Assembly: GCA_963693285.1 (NCBI GenBank)
Contig: OY848927.1
Span: 1,242,501-1,306,500 of the forward strand
Direction: 5' to 3'
DNA length: 64,000 nt
DNA from: Xestospongia muta
Lineage: Eukaryota > Porifera > Demospongiae > Haplosclerida > Petrosiidae
Below, piece by piece: positions 14,369 to 27,234 of the stretch (positions are counted from its first letter, which is position 1; each line of letters starts with the position of its first letter). A program made the translations under genes and the position numbers. The notes under the pieces are model-generated. The model searched no databases. It saw nothing but the letters and a program-made list of their open reading frames with translations, and had not been told where the DNA came from.

Positions 14369-17300
14369 ATGGCAGAAGAATCCCGTGAACGTGCTGAGAG
14401 CGAAAGCGAGAAGGAATGGGTCAAAGTCCAGAAAAGCACATTTACAAACTGGTGTAATGATCGCCTAAAGGATACTGGTGCGAAAGTTGAAGACCTCTAT
14501 ACGACGTTCGATGATGGAGTCACGTTGAGCAAGTTGTTGGAAGTGTTAGCGCATCACAACAGAGACAAATTAAAGTAAGTCTTTATGTCAACAATTGAGC
14601 TCTCATTTTTTTTCTGACTGTAGTACTATAATTGCTCTTCTATTGGTAATTTTCTAGGTACAAAAAGAACCCTAGACTGCAGGTTCAAAAAACGGAGAAT
14701 TTGGCTAGAGCATTCGATTTTATGAAGAATGTTGAAAAGATTGAGCTTGTCAATATTGGTAAGAAAAACATTTTCTTAAGATAGATTTTGATGCATTATA
14801 TTTGAAAAATGGCAACTAAAATTAATCATGGCATTCCAAGTATAACGAACACCATCACTTTATGCCAAGCAATGGCAAAATACAATATGTATAACACCTT
14901 GTTCTAAACCCTGCGAATTAAGGAAGCGATTGTGTCATCAAAAGTACTGGAACATCATATTATATTGTGTGTGTACAAAGTGAAAATATCATCAGCAACT
15001 CTTGTGCTATACATATTTGAAGGCATTACATGAAAAGTAGATGGCTTCTAAAATATGCTGCCATTAATAGGTGAATAAGTTCACAAATAACTACTTCTGT
15101 TAGCAGTTGCTGGAGTGGGGGATGCTTTGTTCTATAAATAGCTGTTACTAAAAATACTAAATAGTTTGCTGGGCAACTAAAATATATTGGTATACATTGT
15201 ATTATTGTGTAATTAGGAGTAGACTTACATTCCTACATTTGTCTGGGTTTGTGGTTTGACTATACTAGCGTTAAAGTATTTCATATTTCATGCTAATACC
15301 TACAGTTTGAATAATTGGCTAAAGAATGTTGTGGGGAGATTCCTAGTAATTAGGCTTATATTATCACTTTGTTTGCATGATGGTAACTGGACACATTCTT
15401 TGCTGACCACAACTGTGATAAATCTAAGTATTCTGATTCTATATCAACATCACTTGTTTTTGTCTGACATTCTGACAGAATGCTATAATTAAGCTTTGAC
15501 AGCTTTAACATGGTAATGTAATGGAATGTGAGAAGCTACATACCTCAGATAAGGGTTACTATATAGTATATTCTATTAGTATTACTTGTTGAAGGTATTG
15601 TAATCTATAGTATTACTATTACCACATCGAAGACCACATTGAATATGCTTCTCCGCCCACCTTCATTTTTGTTTTCTCTGTCTTCTCAGGTCCAGGAGAT
15701 GTTGTTGAACATAATGGAAAGCTAATGCTTGGTCTTATTTGGACCCTTATCCAACGATATCAATTGGGTATTGGGGTTCCTGTTGAGGAGGAGCCAGCAC
15801 CCACAGACGGAGCATCAGCTGCTCCATTGGAAAGAAAGAAAACTAAGAAGAAGCAGGCTTCACAATCAGCTAAGAAGCTACTGTTAGGATGGATACAGGC
15901 CACTTTGCCTGATATAGGAGCTTCTAACTTCACTACAGATTGGAATGATGGTCGTAGAGTATCAGCACTTGTAGACAAAATGAAACCAGGTCTTATTCCC
16001 AACTATGCTACCTTGGATCCTGCAGATCGTCTGGAAAATACCAGAAATGCTATGAACCTTGCTGAAGAGCATTTTGGAATCCCACAGGTAAGTTACTGTT
16101 TATTTTCATCAGTAAATACTTGTCTATTGCGTGTTATTTGTGTTTATTTTTTTTCTACTCTACTCTAGATTATTCAACCAGAAAATCTTTGTGTTGATAA
16201 ACCAGACGAGTTATCAGTTATCACGTATGTCGGCTACTATTGCAATCAAGAATCTGTTGGAAAGAACGCCCTTTTGGAGTGGATACAATCAAAGATCCCT
16301 TCATACAACATCACCAACTTCACGTCCAATTGGAAAGATGGTATGGCATTGGGTTGTCTCACAGATGTAGTTTCTGGTGGACAGTTTCCTGACTATGAAG
16401 AAATGACTCCAGATGACCCTCTGGGCAATGCTGAAAAAAGTATGGATCACGCTGAACGTCTTGGAGTACCCAAAATTATTACTCCAGAGCAGTTTGTTGA
16501 TCCCACTCTTGATCCACTTACAATGATGACTTACTTAACTTATTTCCAACACGTAGCTCCATCCACTGATACCAATATATTGGCTGGAATAACAGCTGCA
16601 GGACCAGGCATAAAAGGAGATAAAGCATTCAAGGAGACCAATTTTGTTATACGTGGTCGTATTCCTGACTGGGCACCACTTGATATTAACATTACTGCTC
16701 CAGATGGTTCTAAAGTTAACTACCAAAAGAACGATCCTGTTGCTAACAGCACTGCCGTGCGGTACACTCCTCAGAAACCAGGTACCTATACAGTTGAAAT
16801 CTTAGTGAACAAAGAGCACATTCGAGGTTCTCCATTTACTTTACATCACATTGAGCCTTCAAATTCAGCCGGATGCTTTGCCAGTGGTCAAGGAATAGAC
16901 AAATGTATTGTGGGAGAGAAAGCTGAGTTCACAGTCAATTGCGTTAATGGTGGAGCTGGTCATCTACAATTAGAAATACGAGGTCCAACTGGTAACATTG
17001 GTACTGAGATTTCAGAAACAAGTGATCATATCTATGAAGTCAAATATACTCCCATTGAAGCTGGTCCTCATACAATCGCAGCATTATGGGGAGGTAACCA
17101 TATCAACAACAGTCCTTTTACTGCACGTGTCATTGATCCTAAGAAGTGTGTTGCAACTGGATCTGGTTTGACTGGCGCCACTATCGACCAGCCAGCCACA
17201 TTCCGGATTAAAACCCACAACGCTGGTCAGAGCACCCTGTCTGTAAACATCATAGGCCCTAATGGTGCAGTACCTGTTCAGATTCATGAGGATACTGTTA

Positions 17301-20300
17301 ATGAGTATGTCTGTTCTTACACTCCTACGGATAAAGGTGATCACACTATTGAAGTAAAATGGGAAAATACACCTATCACTGGTAGTCCATTTCACGTGTC
17401 TCCTATTGTTCCTGCTGATGCCAGCAAATGCCGAGCTAGAGATCTACCAATTGGTTATCTTAGAGCGTCTAAAGAAGCCAGTTTCATCGTTGATACTCAT
17501 GGTGCAGGTGATGGGGAGTTGAAAACTTCTGGTCATGGTCCATCCTTGCCTCAAAAAGTCGCATTGCAGTCACTCGATTCAAATAGTTATGGTCTATCAT
17601 TCTCTCCTTTTGAAGTTGGTGTCCTGTCTATTGATGTTCTCTTTGCAGACAAACCTATCCATGATTCTCCATTCAAATTCTTAGTCAACGATCCTACTAA
17701 ATGCCATGTAAATGCAGCTGCTATTAAAGAAGGTAGCTACACTATTAACCAACCTGTTAGTTTTAGAGTGTCAGCTCAATTTGCTGGCGAAGGTGAAGTT
17801 ACTGCAAAGCTCCACGGACCTAAAGGACAAAAAAATGTTGACATCAAAGATCAAGGTGATGGTACTTACTTAATACATTTCGTACCAGAAGAACCTGGAT
17901 CACATGCAATTGATATTTACTTTGATGGAGAAGAGATTCCAAATGCTCCAGTTCAGTTGTTTGTCGGAGCTGGCAGTGGTGCCGACGATGTGATAGTCTC
18001 TGAACCAGTTCCTGGTAGACTTGGTGTTTTTGTTGTTGATACACCTCAAAAATATGTGATAAATGCAGCTGGTGCCAATGAAGGTGATTTAACAGCAACC
18101 TGCATTGGTGTTTACACTGGCCACAAGCCTGGTGTCGAGATCGAAGACCATGGTGGTAGGCACTACATTGTGGCGGTAAATACTGCTATACCTGACGAGT
18201 ACAAAGTTAATATTCTTTGGGGTGGTGACCCTGTACCTGGTTCTTCTTTCAATATCAACATTGTTGATAAACCTCGTCCTGAAAACGTCATCATAAAGGG
18301 TCCTATGTACGAAGTGGGACAACTTCCTGTCAGCCTCACTGCTGATGTGAATGATGCAGGTGCTGGTGAGCTCTTAGCCTCTTGTCATGGACGACGCATT
18401 GGTAATGTGCCTGTAAAAATTTCCGAAAAAGAACCTAAACTCTATGATCTCAATTTAGAAGCTCCTCAGCCTGACCTTTTAACTATTAGTGTTTTTTGGT
18501 CTGATGAACATGTTCCTGGCTCTCCATTTAAAGTCAACATCATTCCACCAGATGCTTCAAAGATCATTGTCACCAAACCAGATAGTTTTGCAACTTCAGT
18601 CAGAGCAATTTTCCGTGTTGATGCTACTGAAGCTGGTGTGGGCCATCTTAAATCTTACTGCCGAGCAGAGAACTCTGCAAATCTTCCTGTGGAGTTAGAC
18701 AAGCCAGATCCAGATGTAGAAAAGTATAGATGTATAATAACACCTATTCGTGAAGACGTTTATCATCTATCTTTACTCTGGAGTGATAAAGATGTTCCCG
18801 GTTCTCCATTCAAAATTGATTTAGTCCCAAAAATTCATGCCGATCGTGTCATTGTCGATGATCCTGTTTATTCAATGGCTGAACAACCTGTCGATACAAT
18901 GGTAGACTGCTCCCATGCTGGACCTGGTAAACTTGATGCAAATTGTACTGGTGAGTCAACAGGACCTGTACCAGTATCGATCACAGAGGTTGACCAAGCT
19001 AAGTACAAATTGACTTTTATTCCTTCAAATGAAGACAACTACAAGCTGTCTATTTCCTTTGAGGGACAATCTGTCCCTCGTTCTCCTCTTACTATTCCTG
19101 TTCACCCTATCAGAGAAGTTGCTGATATGGTGCTGCTACCAAATGTTGAGGCTGGACTAGAATTTCCATCAGACTGGGAAGACGTTACACCTCAGGAATC
19201 ATCACCTACAGAAATGTATATGCTGATTGGTAATCCATTAGATATTGACTTTGAAGACCCTACTCCTGAAAACATCCCTGAAGCTGAACCAAAAGTTGAT
19301 GACAGAGAAGAAAAGGAATTCAAAGCCACTGCTGTCGGTGATAAGAATGGCCCAGCTCATATTAGTGTAACTAAGAAAGGCAAAGGTGATTATGGTATCT
19401 ACTTCAACCCAACCAAACCAGATCGCTATGTCCTGTCATTGGAATATGGTGACAAACCAGCTCCTAATTCGCCTATCATTGTTCACTACTCTGTTCCAGT
19501 TGATGCCTCTAAATGTATCATTTTTGGCCTTGAACAACTCTCCTTTTATCCCATCATTGACAAACCGTTAAATTTTGGTGTTGATGCTATAGCTGCTGGA
19601 AAAGGAACCCTAAATGTGACAACATCTGGACCAAGTGGGGACAAGCCTTCAAATGTTGAAGTCACCGAAGACGAGAAACAACCTGGTATTTACCATATCT
19701 CATACACACCCACGGGACCTGGAGAACATCGTGTTAATCTCCATTGGGGCAGTGATCTCATACCTGGTTGTCCACTTGTATTTAATGTTGTTAGTGGTTC
19801 TGCTATTACTGGTAAAAAAGTATATCCTTACAACAATCCTGTGCATCTGAAGTTGACAGCTGACTGTAAACCTAAAGACCTTGAAGCTTATGCTATATTT
19901 GATGGCACCAACCAAAGAACAAAAGTTAAGATTGCTAAAGATGGTAAAGGACAATTCAGGTTGACTTTCCAGCCATCCCAACCAGGCTTTTATGATGTTC
20001 ATGTACATCTTCGTGGAACTGATGTCGCCGGTAGTCCATACCGTCTACGATATGCTAATCCACCAGATCCCAGTAAAGTCAAAGTAGATATCGACCCATC
20101 TGACGTTGCTTTTGTTCATTATCCCATTAACTTTTCTATTAATACTGTTGATGCTGGTGAAGCTGAGTTAGTTCTTAAAGCTAATGTTCGTAAGAAAGGC
20201 AAAGATAAACCCGACTTTAAAATTATGGATAACGGAGATAGCACTTATACTGGTGAATACATTCCCATAAGTGCAGCAGTTCATACTTTTGATGTCCTCT

Positions 20301-22777
20301 TTGATGGTCGACCTGTTCCAGGTAGCCCCTTTAAAATTAATGTTGTAGAGAAACCACCCGAGATTAGTCACACTCTTGCCTCCAATCTCAATCTTCTTGA
20401 AGTCTCTAAATCAGTTAATGTTTACTTTAAGTTAACACCTGGTTCTTCAATTTCATCTATCACAGCTAGTGCTACTGGACGTAATATTTATAATGCAGAC
20501 TTTAAATTGCAAAGGCTAGATGAAGAAGGTCTCTATCGTGCTCATTTTGCACCTTCTTTCCCCGATGACTACCAACTGGAAGTCCTTCACAAAGGCGACC
20601 CTATTGCTGGTTCTCCTTTCCCTGTCAAAGTTGTTGGTTTAGGAGGTTTTGAGCCTAGCAAATCACCTAGTCAGATTGAGAATCCTGCCATTATTGATGC
20701 TAAACGACCATTTACTCTTCTGCTTCCAACTGATCTAGATGATGTTTCACCCGATGATCTTAAAGTAGATGTTGATGGCCCTTCTGACGCAGCATCAGTC
20801 GAACCAAGCGTTAATGGTGATAAGTTCGGTGCCTTCTCAGTCTCATTTACCCCTGATGTTCCAGGAGACTACCTCATTCATGTTAGCAAAGATGAAAATC
20901 CACTTCCCGGTAGTCCATTCCGAGTCACAGTCAAAGAGTACAAGTCTGATCCTTCAAAATGTTTTGTTGTCCTTGAAGACAAACCTCTGTTTGAAAAGCC
21001 CCAACGTTTTGGAAAGCCATGCCAATTTCGAATATCTACCCTCGATGCTGGTCCTGGCACCCTGAACATCACAGCTCGAGGTCCAGGTAAAGCTGATGTC
21101 AAAATTTTTGATAACAATGATGGAACCTATACCTGTGAGTTCTCACCATCTGTTCCTGGTCAATATCACGTTGACATTCTCTGGGATGACCAAGCTATTG
21201 ATGAGAGTCCTTATACACTAACGTTCAAGCAGAGGAAGAAGAAAATCATAACTGGTCTTGATTTGGATTTGGATAACTTCAGAGTTGGTGTCCCACATCG
21301 ATTTAAGCTCCACTGTAATGAAATAGGGGAGGGTGAACTTGAGGTTAATATCAGACCTTTAAGTGCTGCTCATATCAAAGTATCCAATCTTGGTAACGAG
21401 GCATATCAAGTTGAGATCTTACCACAAGAACAAGGAAACCACGAATTATCTGTGTTGTATGGTGGTAATCATATCATGGACAGCCCCTTTAATGTTACTT
21501 TTAATGAGAGAGGAGATGCTTCCAAGTGTTATATGATCAGTAATGATGTTGAGCAATCTGATGAAGGCCTAGATCATGTTGTGTTTTTGATATCCACAGA
21601 AAATGCTGGCAAGGGAAAGCTCACAGCTCATGTCGACAATCCAAATTCAGGCGAGCGCCAATCTGTTGTTATTGATGAACTAGAAGAGCATAAGTTCAAA
21701 GTTCATTTTGATCTGGGAGAGGGTTCTGAATACCAGTTGACTATCAAATATGATGGCAACCACATTGATGGCTCTCCATTTAAACTCCTCTTTGCTGATC
21801 AAACAGATGCTGCAGTCTGTCGAGCTGAAGGAGAAGGATTGACACTCTCACAAGTTGACAAAGAAGGAAAATTCTCTGTTTTCACTGAAGGAGCTGGTGA
21901 TGGAGAACTGGTGATAAAAATTGCCTCTGATGATGGAACAGAAATTGTGGCCCACACCTCAGATCTTGGTCATGGAGAACATGAAGTCACCTATATACCC
22001 ACAAGATCTGGCAATTACAAGGTTTCAATTAAGTGGAGCAATGAAGAGATCCCAGAGAGTCCATTTAGTATGAAATGTTATGTACCTCTTCATGCTACCA
22101 ATTTGAAAGTAGTTGACCCACCCACCGAGGCCTTCCTTGAAACACCAATTACATTTAAAGTTATAACAATTGAAGATATGAATGAGGAAGGCGATATAGC
22201 AGTATCAGCTAAATCTCGTCAATCCAGTATTACTGGTACTGTGGAGAAAGAATACGATGGATCTTATACATGTACTCTAGAACCTACCACTCCCGGCAAG
22301 TATCTTGTCAAGGTAACTCTCAATGGAGATAATATCAATGAGTCCCCATTTAAGATCAAAGTATCAGAACCACCTAGACCTTACAATGTGAAGGCATACG
22401 GTCCTGGTCTTGAAGATGGTTACGTTGGACAGGAAGGGAACTTTACAGTGGAAACTGCCAACGGTGGTACTGGTACTCTGTCAGTACGAGTTCATGGACC
22501 AAAGGGAGCATTTAGGATTAACATGAGACGTCATCCCGATGATGACCGTATCATCCTGGTTCGTTATGATCCTAAATATGCAGGAAAATACTCCATTGAT
22601 ATAACGTGGTCAGAAGAACACATTCCAGGTAGTCCTTTCAAAGTCGAGATCCATAAGCAAACAGATGATATAGACGAGAAAGAGGAAGATGAAAACGAAG
22701 CAGCAGATTTGACTAATGGTATTCATGACAAAGAGAAACCTGAAGGCGAATCAAGTTCAGAAATACTGATTTCCTAA
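14369..22777 (+). CDS. Filamin with three CH domains and about 21 Ig repeats
   Basis: Actin cross-linking scaffold. Exons 14369-14574, 14658-14758, 15690-16087 and 16169-22777 give 2,437 residues. CH1 is about residues 15-122 (FTNWCNDRL; DDGVTLSKLL), CH2 157-262 (LLGWIQATLP; DWNDGRRVSAL) and CH3 266-370 (LLEWIQSKIP; NWKDGMALGCL). About 21 filamin/ABP280 repeats of roughly 93 residues follow, most ending in a G/D-SPF motif; the tenth is enlarged by an acidic insert. The tail is 37 acidic residues. Vertebrate filamins have two CH domains and 24 repeats with hinges; three CH domains recall Drosophila jitterbug, which has far fewer repeats. All repeats lie in one uninterrupted 6.6 kb exon. The ATG context and the CH1 start agree. 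A 3' UTR intron (22783-22901) begins 5 nt after the stop. Confidence 0.95.
14759..15689 (+). other. Filamin intron 2
   Basis: A 931 bp AT-rich intron between the two halves of CH1. I see no second gene, repeat array or conserved element in it. Confidence 0.8.
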
Positions 22778-23321
22778 ATCAAGTAAGCCACTCTATATTG
22801 AATATTCTCACTGTCAATAAATAGAGTGTATAAGATGTAGTGAAGTCAAATGTCTATTTAATAATTACCACATTTCATGCTTTTTTCTTTTTCTACTGCA
22901 GATTCTCCTATTACAATGAATTCTATCTATTGACTAGTTTTAAAGTTAATAAACAAGTCAAATTATAACTGTTAGATTTACCGATATTAATTTAAAATGT
23001 AGAATGTTATAACAATTTATCAGTCCCCCTTTGCTTTTACTTTTAATAAATCATCAGAAATTACAAATATTTCATTTCATTTCAATTTTTACCATTACAT
23101 CTTTGAAAATTAAAAAAAGAATTAAAATACAAACAATTTGTTTGACATTAAATTATAATATATATATAATTTATATAGGGGCATATATATGTCTATCATG
23201 TATTGGATATACACAATTACTGTCATACAGTAATAATTATATATCATATAAAATTTAATTGGAAGTTTTATGTGCACCAATTATGCATCAATCAAATAAT
23301 ATAGCTAAAGAAGTCGGTGTA
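22778..23321. other. Filamin 3' UTR and tail-to-tail spacer
   Basis: Contains a probable 3' UTR intron 22783-22901 (donor GTAAGC, acceptor CTACTGCAG) and an AATAAA signal at 22948-22953. From 22960 to 23321 the DNA is AT-rich and holds nothing recognisable. Confidence 0.6.
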
Positions 23322-25408
23322 TCAACAGTTTTGCAGAAACCTCTTTCTCTTTTTCAAACGTTCCAGTAAAACTGTTTCATATTTTAACATATAAGGATCG
23401 TATGTTAGTGTGCGGTTCTTACAATCAGCAGTAAGTTTTTTCCTGTAATGATATAGCAGTCCTATAGAAGAAGGTACAACAATACTTGGACCATTGTTAA
23501 CAAAACTTGGCACAGCGTGGATATCCAAGTTATTCACTCTTGTTGGTTCTACAATAACTTTGGCCCGCCTTGTGGTAAACGAGCATTCTGCACGATGTAA
23601 CCTGGAAAGTTGGATTGGCCTGTATATACCATTATTGCATTCTTGTTGTTTGTTTATACTGATATAGAATTTGTTACTGAAAACGTATGCATGTACATCG
23701 GGATGTTTTATTGACAGCATCATGTCACTCCAGGAAGAATTAGCTTGAGGGACAATTGCCTCATCTAAATCAAAAAATGCTAAATATTCCACACGATGCA
23801 TATTACGATAAAGGCAATCGTGAATACTGAGTATTTCTCCATAGTAATGTAATGGATAGGTCGCTTGAAATTTCTCATTCCAAGGTACTACTTCTAGGAT
23901 ATTGTCAGCCTGATATTCTTGGAAAACAGTCTGTAAATAAGAACTTTTTACCATATCATAAACAGTAAATAGTTCTACTCCAAAAATACGATGTAACTCA
24001 ATAAATTCAATCAAAGATCTGGTCACTTTTGCTATATTTTTTCCATATAAAGGTGTCTGTACACATACACCAAATTTCTTTTTCCTTTGTGGCTTGAAGA
24101 CATAAATTTGAATTTCAGGAGACAATTGTAAGCATGATCTCTGATTACCCAGTGCTATAGTAATTGGTGGATTATTGCTGTCAAAATGTCGCAGTTTAAA
24201 TATATGATTGACTGTTTCAAACTTTGAATAGTGGATATAACGATTACAGTGATAACTACAAGGCATCTCAACCTCTGATAATCCTAAGCATTTTTTAGTA
24301 CCATCAAAAAAAGTGATCTGGCCATAGAGTGGATCGCTCCACTTTTGTTTAGTTTGATATCCTAATACATAGACTGCTGGTCCATGAAAATAAGGTCTGT
24401 CATCTAAATATGCTGAAAATAAAAATGATTTTGTGAAAGGTACCTTGACAAATTTGGTTGTATAGTTTGGTAACTTGTAATTGTCTGCGTTGTCTGGTTT
24501 TTGTAGGTTGACTTCAACTGAATCAAGAGAAGGTTTTGTGTAGGATGGTCTTATGAAGTTGTTTGTGATTATATGCTCAGGGTTTTTCGATACAGATGTT
24601 ATCATAGAGTTACTGTTGTACGAAGCTACTGGAACCATGAGTGTTTCTAAGAAAATAAAAGTTATAACAATTATAGTACTTTGCATATCACGTAAAGTTG
24701 ACTTATATAGGAAATGTTTTATGTGTTACACACTAACTACAGTATTATACTCAATGTAAAATATGAATGAAATTCTCTTTTCGTAATAGTATTATTGATT
24801 ATACCACAGAAGTAAACATCAAGCCAGTGCAATAGAGCAAGACAATGTCTAGAGTACCAGTAACAAATCGGTATCTATAAACAATTAACGAAGTACACTA
24901 GACCCTAATCTTAAATTTGTGTATTAATTTTGCATAAACGTATGGCATTCTATTACCCACCACCACTCTATATATAGACACTACCATAAAGTAATACACA
25001 CAAAGGCACAGGCATCAATTTCAGTCCATATACATGTACATGACTTGACTTGAAAATGAAAAGACTTATTGTTCCTGGCTCTATTATAATTAGGCTACCA
25101 TTGTTAATCACTATTTATTTATAATGTAACAATTATGGTATCATAAACATTTTATCTTAGATAAAATGGGACTTATTTATCTATAATTATATACAATATC
25201 ATGCAATCAGTAAAAATAACATCTCATGTTCACATGATAGGTGTTATAATATGTTTGTTCACACCTACTACTCACCTCTAAAAATCCCACGTTGTGAAAC
25301 AATTGTCCGTAACGTATACATATATTCCTTATCTATTACGACAATCACCAGTATGGAGAGAGACAAGGTCATCAGTAAATAAACACAAGCTCTCCTACGA
25401 GGAATCAT
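23322..25408 (-). CDS. GT92-family glycosyltransferase A, type II membrane protein
   Basis: Golgi-type transferase of the GT92 (DUF23) family, whose characterised members include C. elegans and vertebrate beta-1,4-galactosyltransferases. The large exon is 23322-24646. A hidden first exon at 25276-25408 encodes a short cytosolic Arg-rich start (MIPRRRACVY) and a membrane anchor (LLMTLSLSILVIVVI); its donor AGAG|GTGAGT joins in phase to acceptor TTTTCTTAG at 24647, giving 485 residues. A later ATG at 24686 lies in the intron and would make a signal-peptide-like start; I prefer the spliced model because phase fits and its paralogue has the same anchor. The core has VCVQTPLYGKN, LHYYGEILSIHDCLYRN and the acidic FFDLDEAIVP, likely the metal/nucleotide-sugar motif. 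Its stop is in a tail-to-tail arrangement with filamin. Confidence 0.87.
24647..25275 (-). other. Intron of GT92 gene A
   Basis: A 629 bp AT-rich intron, bounded by a GTGAGT donor (25275) and a pyrimidine-rich TTTTCTTAG acceptor. No other feature is seen. Confidence 0.7.
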
Positions 25409-25509
25409 GTTGATTAAGAATTCCTCTAATTAATGCACCCGGCGGATTTGCCGCCCCCAGACGCCCACGTAAACAAATTATTTTTAATAAACAAAATAAA
25501 ATTAATTTC

Positions 25510-27127
25510 TTATTGTATGGTGTCATCTTCCAATTTTGACATATCTACAAACAATGTACTGCTTGTTTTGGTGACATTTACATCACTTTTTGTTGTCTCA
25601 ATTTCTGTTGTACTGCCATCACTTTTTGTTTCAAAAGGAATTTCATTTTGAGTCATGTTATCGTGAACATTAATTGCGCTAGACTCCCTCTCTATAAATT
25701 CCTCATTTTCTTGACTTGTCTCCGACAGTGAAGTTAAGGATTTCTTAAGAATATCTCTGGCTAATTCTTGAGCCTCTGCTGATACATGTAACTGTTCATT
25801 GTAAAGCTTTTCTTCTGCCTCCTCTTCAGCTATGCTTTGTGTTACAGGCTCAGAAGGTTCCTTCTCATTATCTAATTTAATGGCTGCCAAATGGACAGGT
25901 GTGTTAGTAGGTACATGATCCAGATTCCCAGGGCTAACATCATTCCATGAAGCAATAGGTGGAGGAACTACAACACCTACTCTTCTTGTTTTGTTGCTGC
26001 TATCATTCCATTCTGAAATGTTTGGAGGGGCAAACACACCCACCTTTCTATAAGGTGGAATATTGTCTCTTGGTTCATCATTGTCTATTGCATTTTCTAA
26101 ACTTGTGTTACTAAAGGACATCTGGTCATATTTCTGTTCCAACAAGAAGGTTAATGGCACACTAGTAACTGAAGTTACAGTGGGTGTAACTACACTTCCT
26201 CTTTGCATACGTCCTGTGGAAATGAAGATATCTTGTACAGGATAGCAATGAAATTAACTGACCTCGTTTCATGTGACTTGATGGTAATATACCCGCTGGA
26301 TTAATAAATGATTTGCCTACATTATGTCGTGGAACATATACACCAAGACGATGTAGAGATTGAGAATCAATATGGCGGGCACTAGAATAAAAAGAAATCA
26401 TCATTGTTACTAGGACACTGTTACCAATTATAACGAGAGCCAGTAAGAAACTCATGTACAGTTTGATCTTGTGGTAAACTATCAGTCCTATAGAAACATA
26501 TGTACAATTGGCAATAGGAATTTTGCTTACATTATAGGTATAGCTGAATGACTCCTGCAGTGACGATCTAAAGATAGGTGTTAATATGATTAATGAGGAA
26601 CAGATTTATTGTACCAAAGTTCTTCTTTTGTCTTGCAAGCAAAACATAATCTGTTTCAGCTTTTCGTTCTGGTATTATTTCATTACGTAGTAAACTAAGA
26701 AAAGAATAGACTTTATACCAATCTCTAAGTGTGTAGTTTTGTACCTGGTTTTATTATGTCTTATGTACATTTGGCCATCACTAACTGTGTGTGATGTTAT
26801 TGCTGCTGTTTGTGGTCTTCTTGATGGAGCAACCAATTTTACCTGAGGCACAGGTGATAGAGGACGGTCTGCTTCTGATAATGTCAGCCAACGACGATAT
26901 CTGGAAAGAAAGCAAATAAAAGAATAGTTAGTGTCTTTTTATAGTCTTTCTCACCTCATTTCTGCTTCACTAATGATAATACCTTGATCTCTCATACTCG
27001 TTATCATCTGGTGCATTATTACACTACGTGCAGCAGGACGAGAGAGAAGAGATATTGGAGCACGATCTAAGCTGATCCTTGCTCCAGCTGAATAAGTTCT
27101 TATTCTTTTCTCTCGACTTGATCCCAT
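25510..27127 (-). CDS. Unrecognised, mostly disordered protein
   Basis: Six exons (26955-27127, 26900-26745, 26694-26615, 26567-26531, 26381-26263, 26213-25510) join in phase to 422 residues; ATG 27127. I do not recognise a family. The N-terminus is basic (MGSSREKRIRTYSAGARISL), with a helical-looking stretch around residues 35-65 (RDQGIIISEAEMRYRRWL). A short motif recurs three times: HRLGVYVPRHN, RKVGVFAPPNISEWND and RRVGVVVPPPIASWND. The last 170 residues are acidic and Ser/Thr-rich. No signal peptide or membrane segment survives splicing. It shares a 107 bp promoter with the RSRC1-like gene, and its stop is only 101 bp before the GT92 start codon on the same strand. Function unknown; a lineage-restricted or fast-evolving protein is likely. 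Confidence 0.75.
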
Positions 27128-27234
27128 CTTGATTGTTGTCTCACCTATCTACTAGCAATTGAGCTCCACCCAATTATTAAAGAGGGCGTTAACGATACGA
27201 TATCAATGAATAAATTTACTTTATTATTATAAAG
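27128..27234. promoter_or_regulatory. Head-to-head promoter, unknown gene / RSRC1
   Basis: Only 107 bp separate two divergent start codons. It includes a CCCAATTATT (CCAAT-like) stretch near 27170. Shared use is inferred from spacing. Confidence 0.5.

Noticed and set aside
17084..21117. Several antisense frames of 60-103 codons inside the filamin exon
   Set aside because: Shadows of a strongly coding 6.6 kb exon, with no own signals.
24355..24686. ATG 24686 as the start of GT92 gene A
   Set aside because: Its first 13 codons lie before a strong acceptor (24647); the upstream anchor exon joins in phase and matches the paralogue's layout. Not fully excluded.
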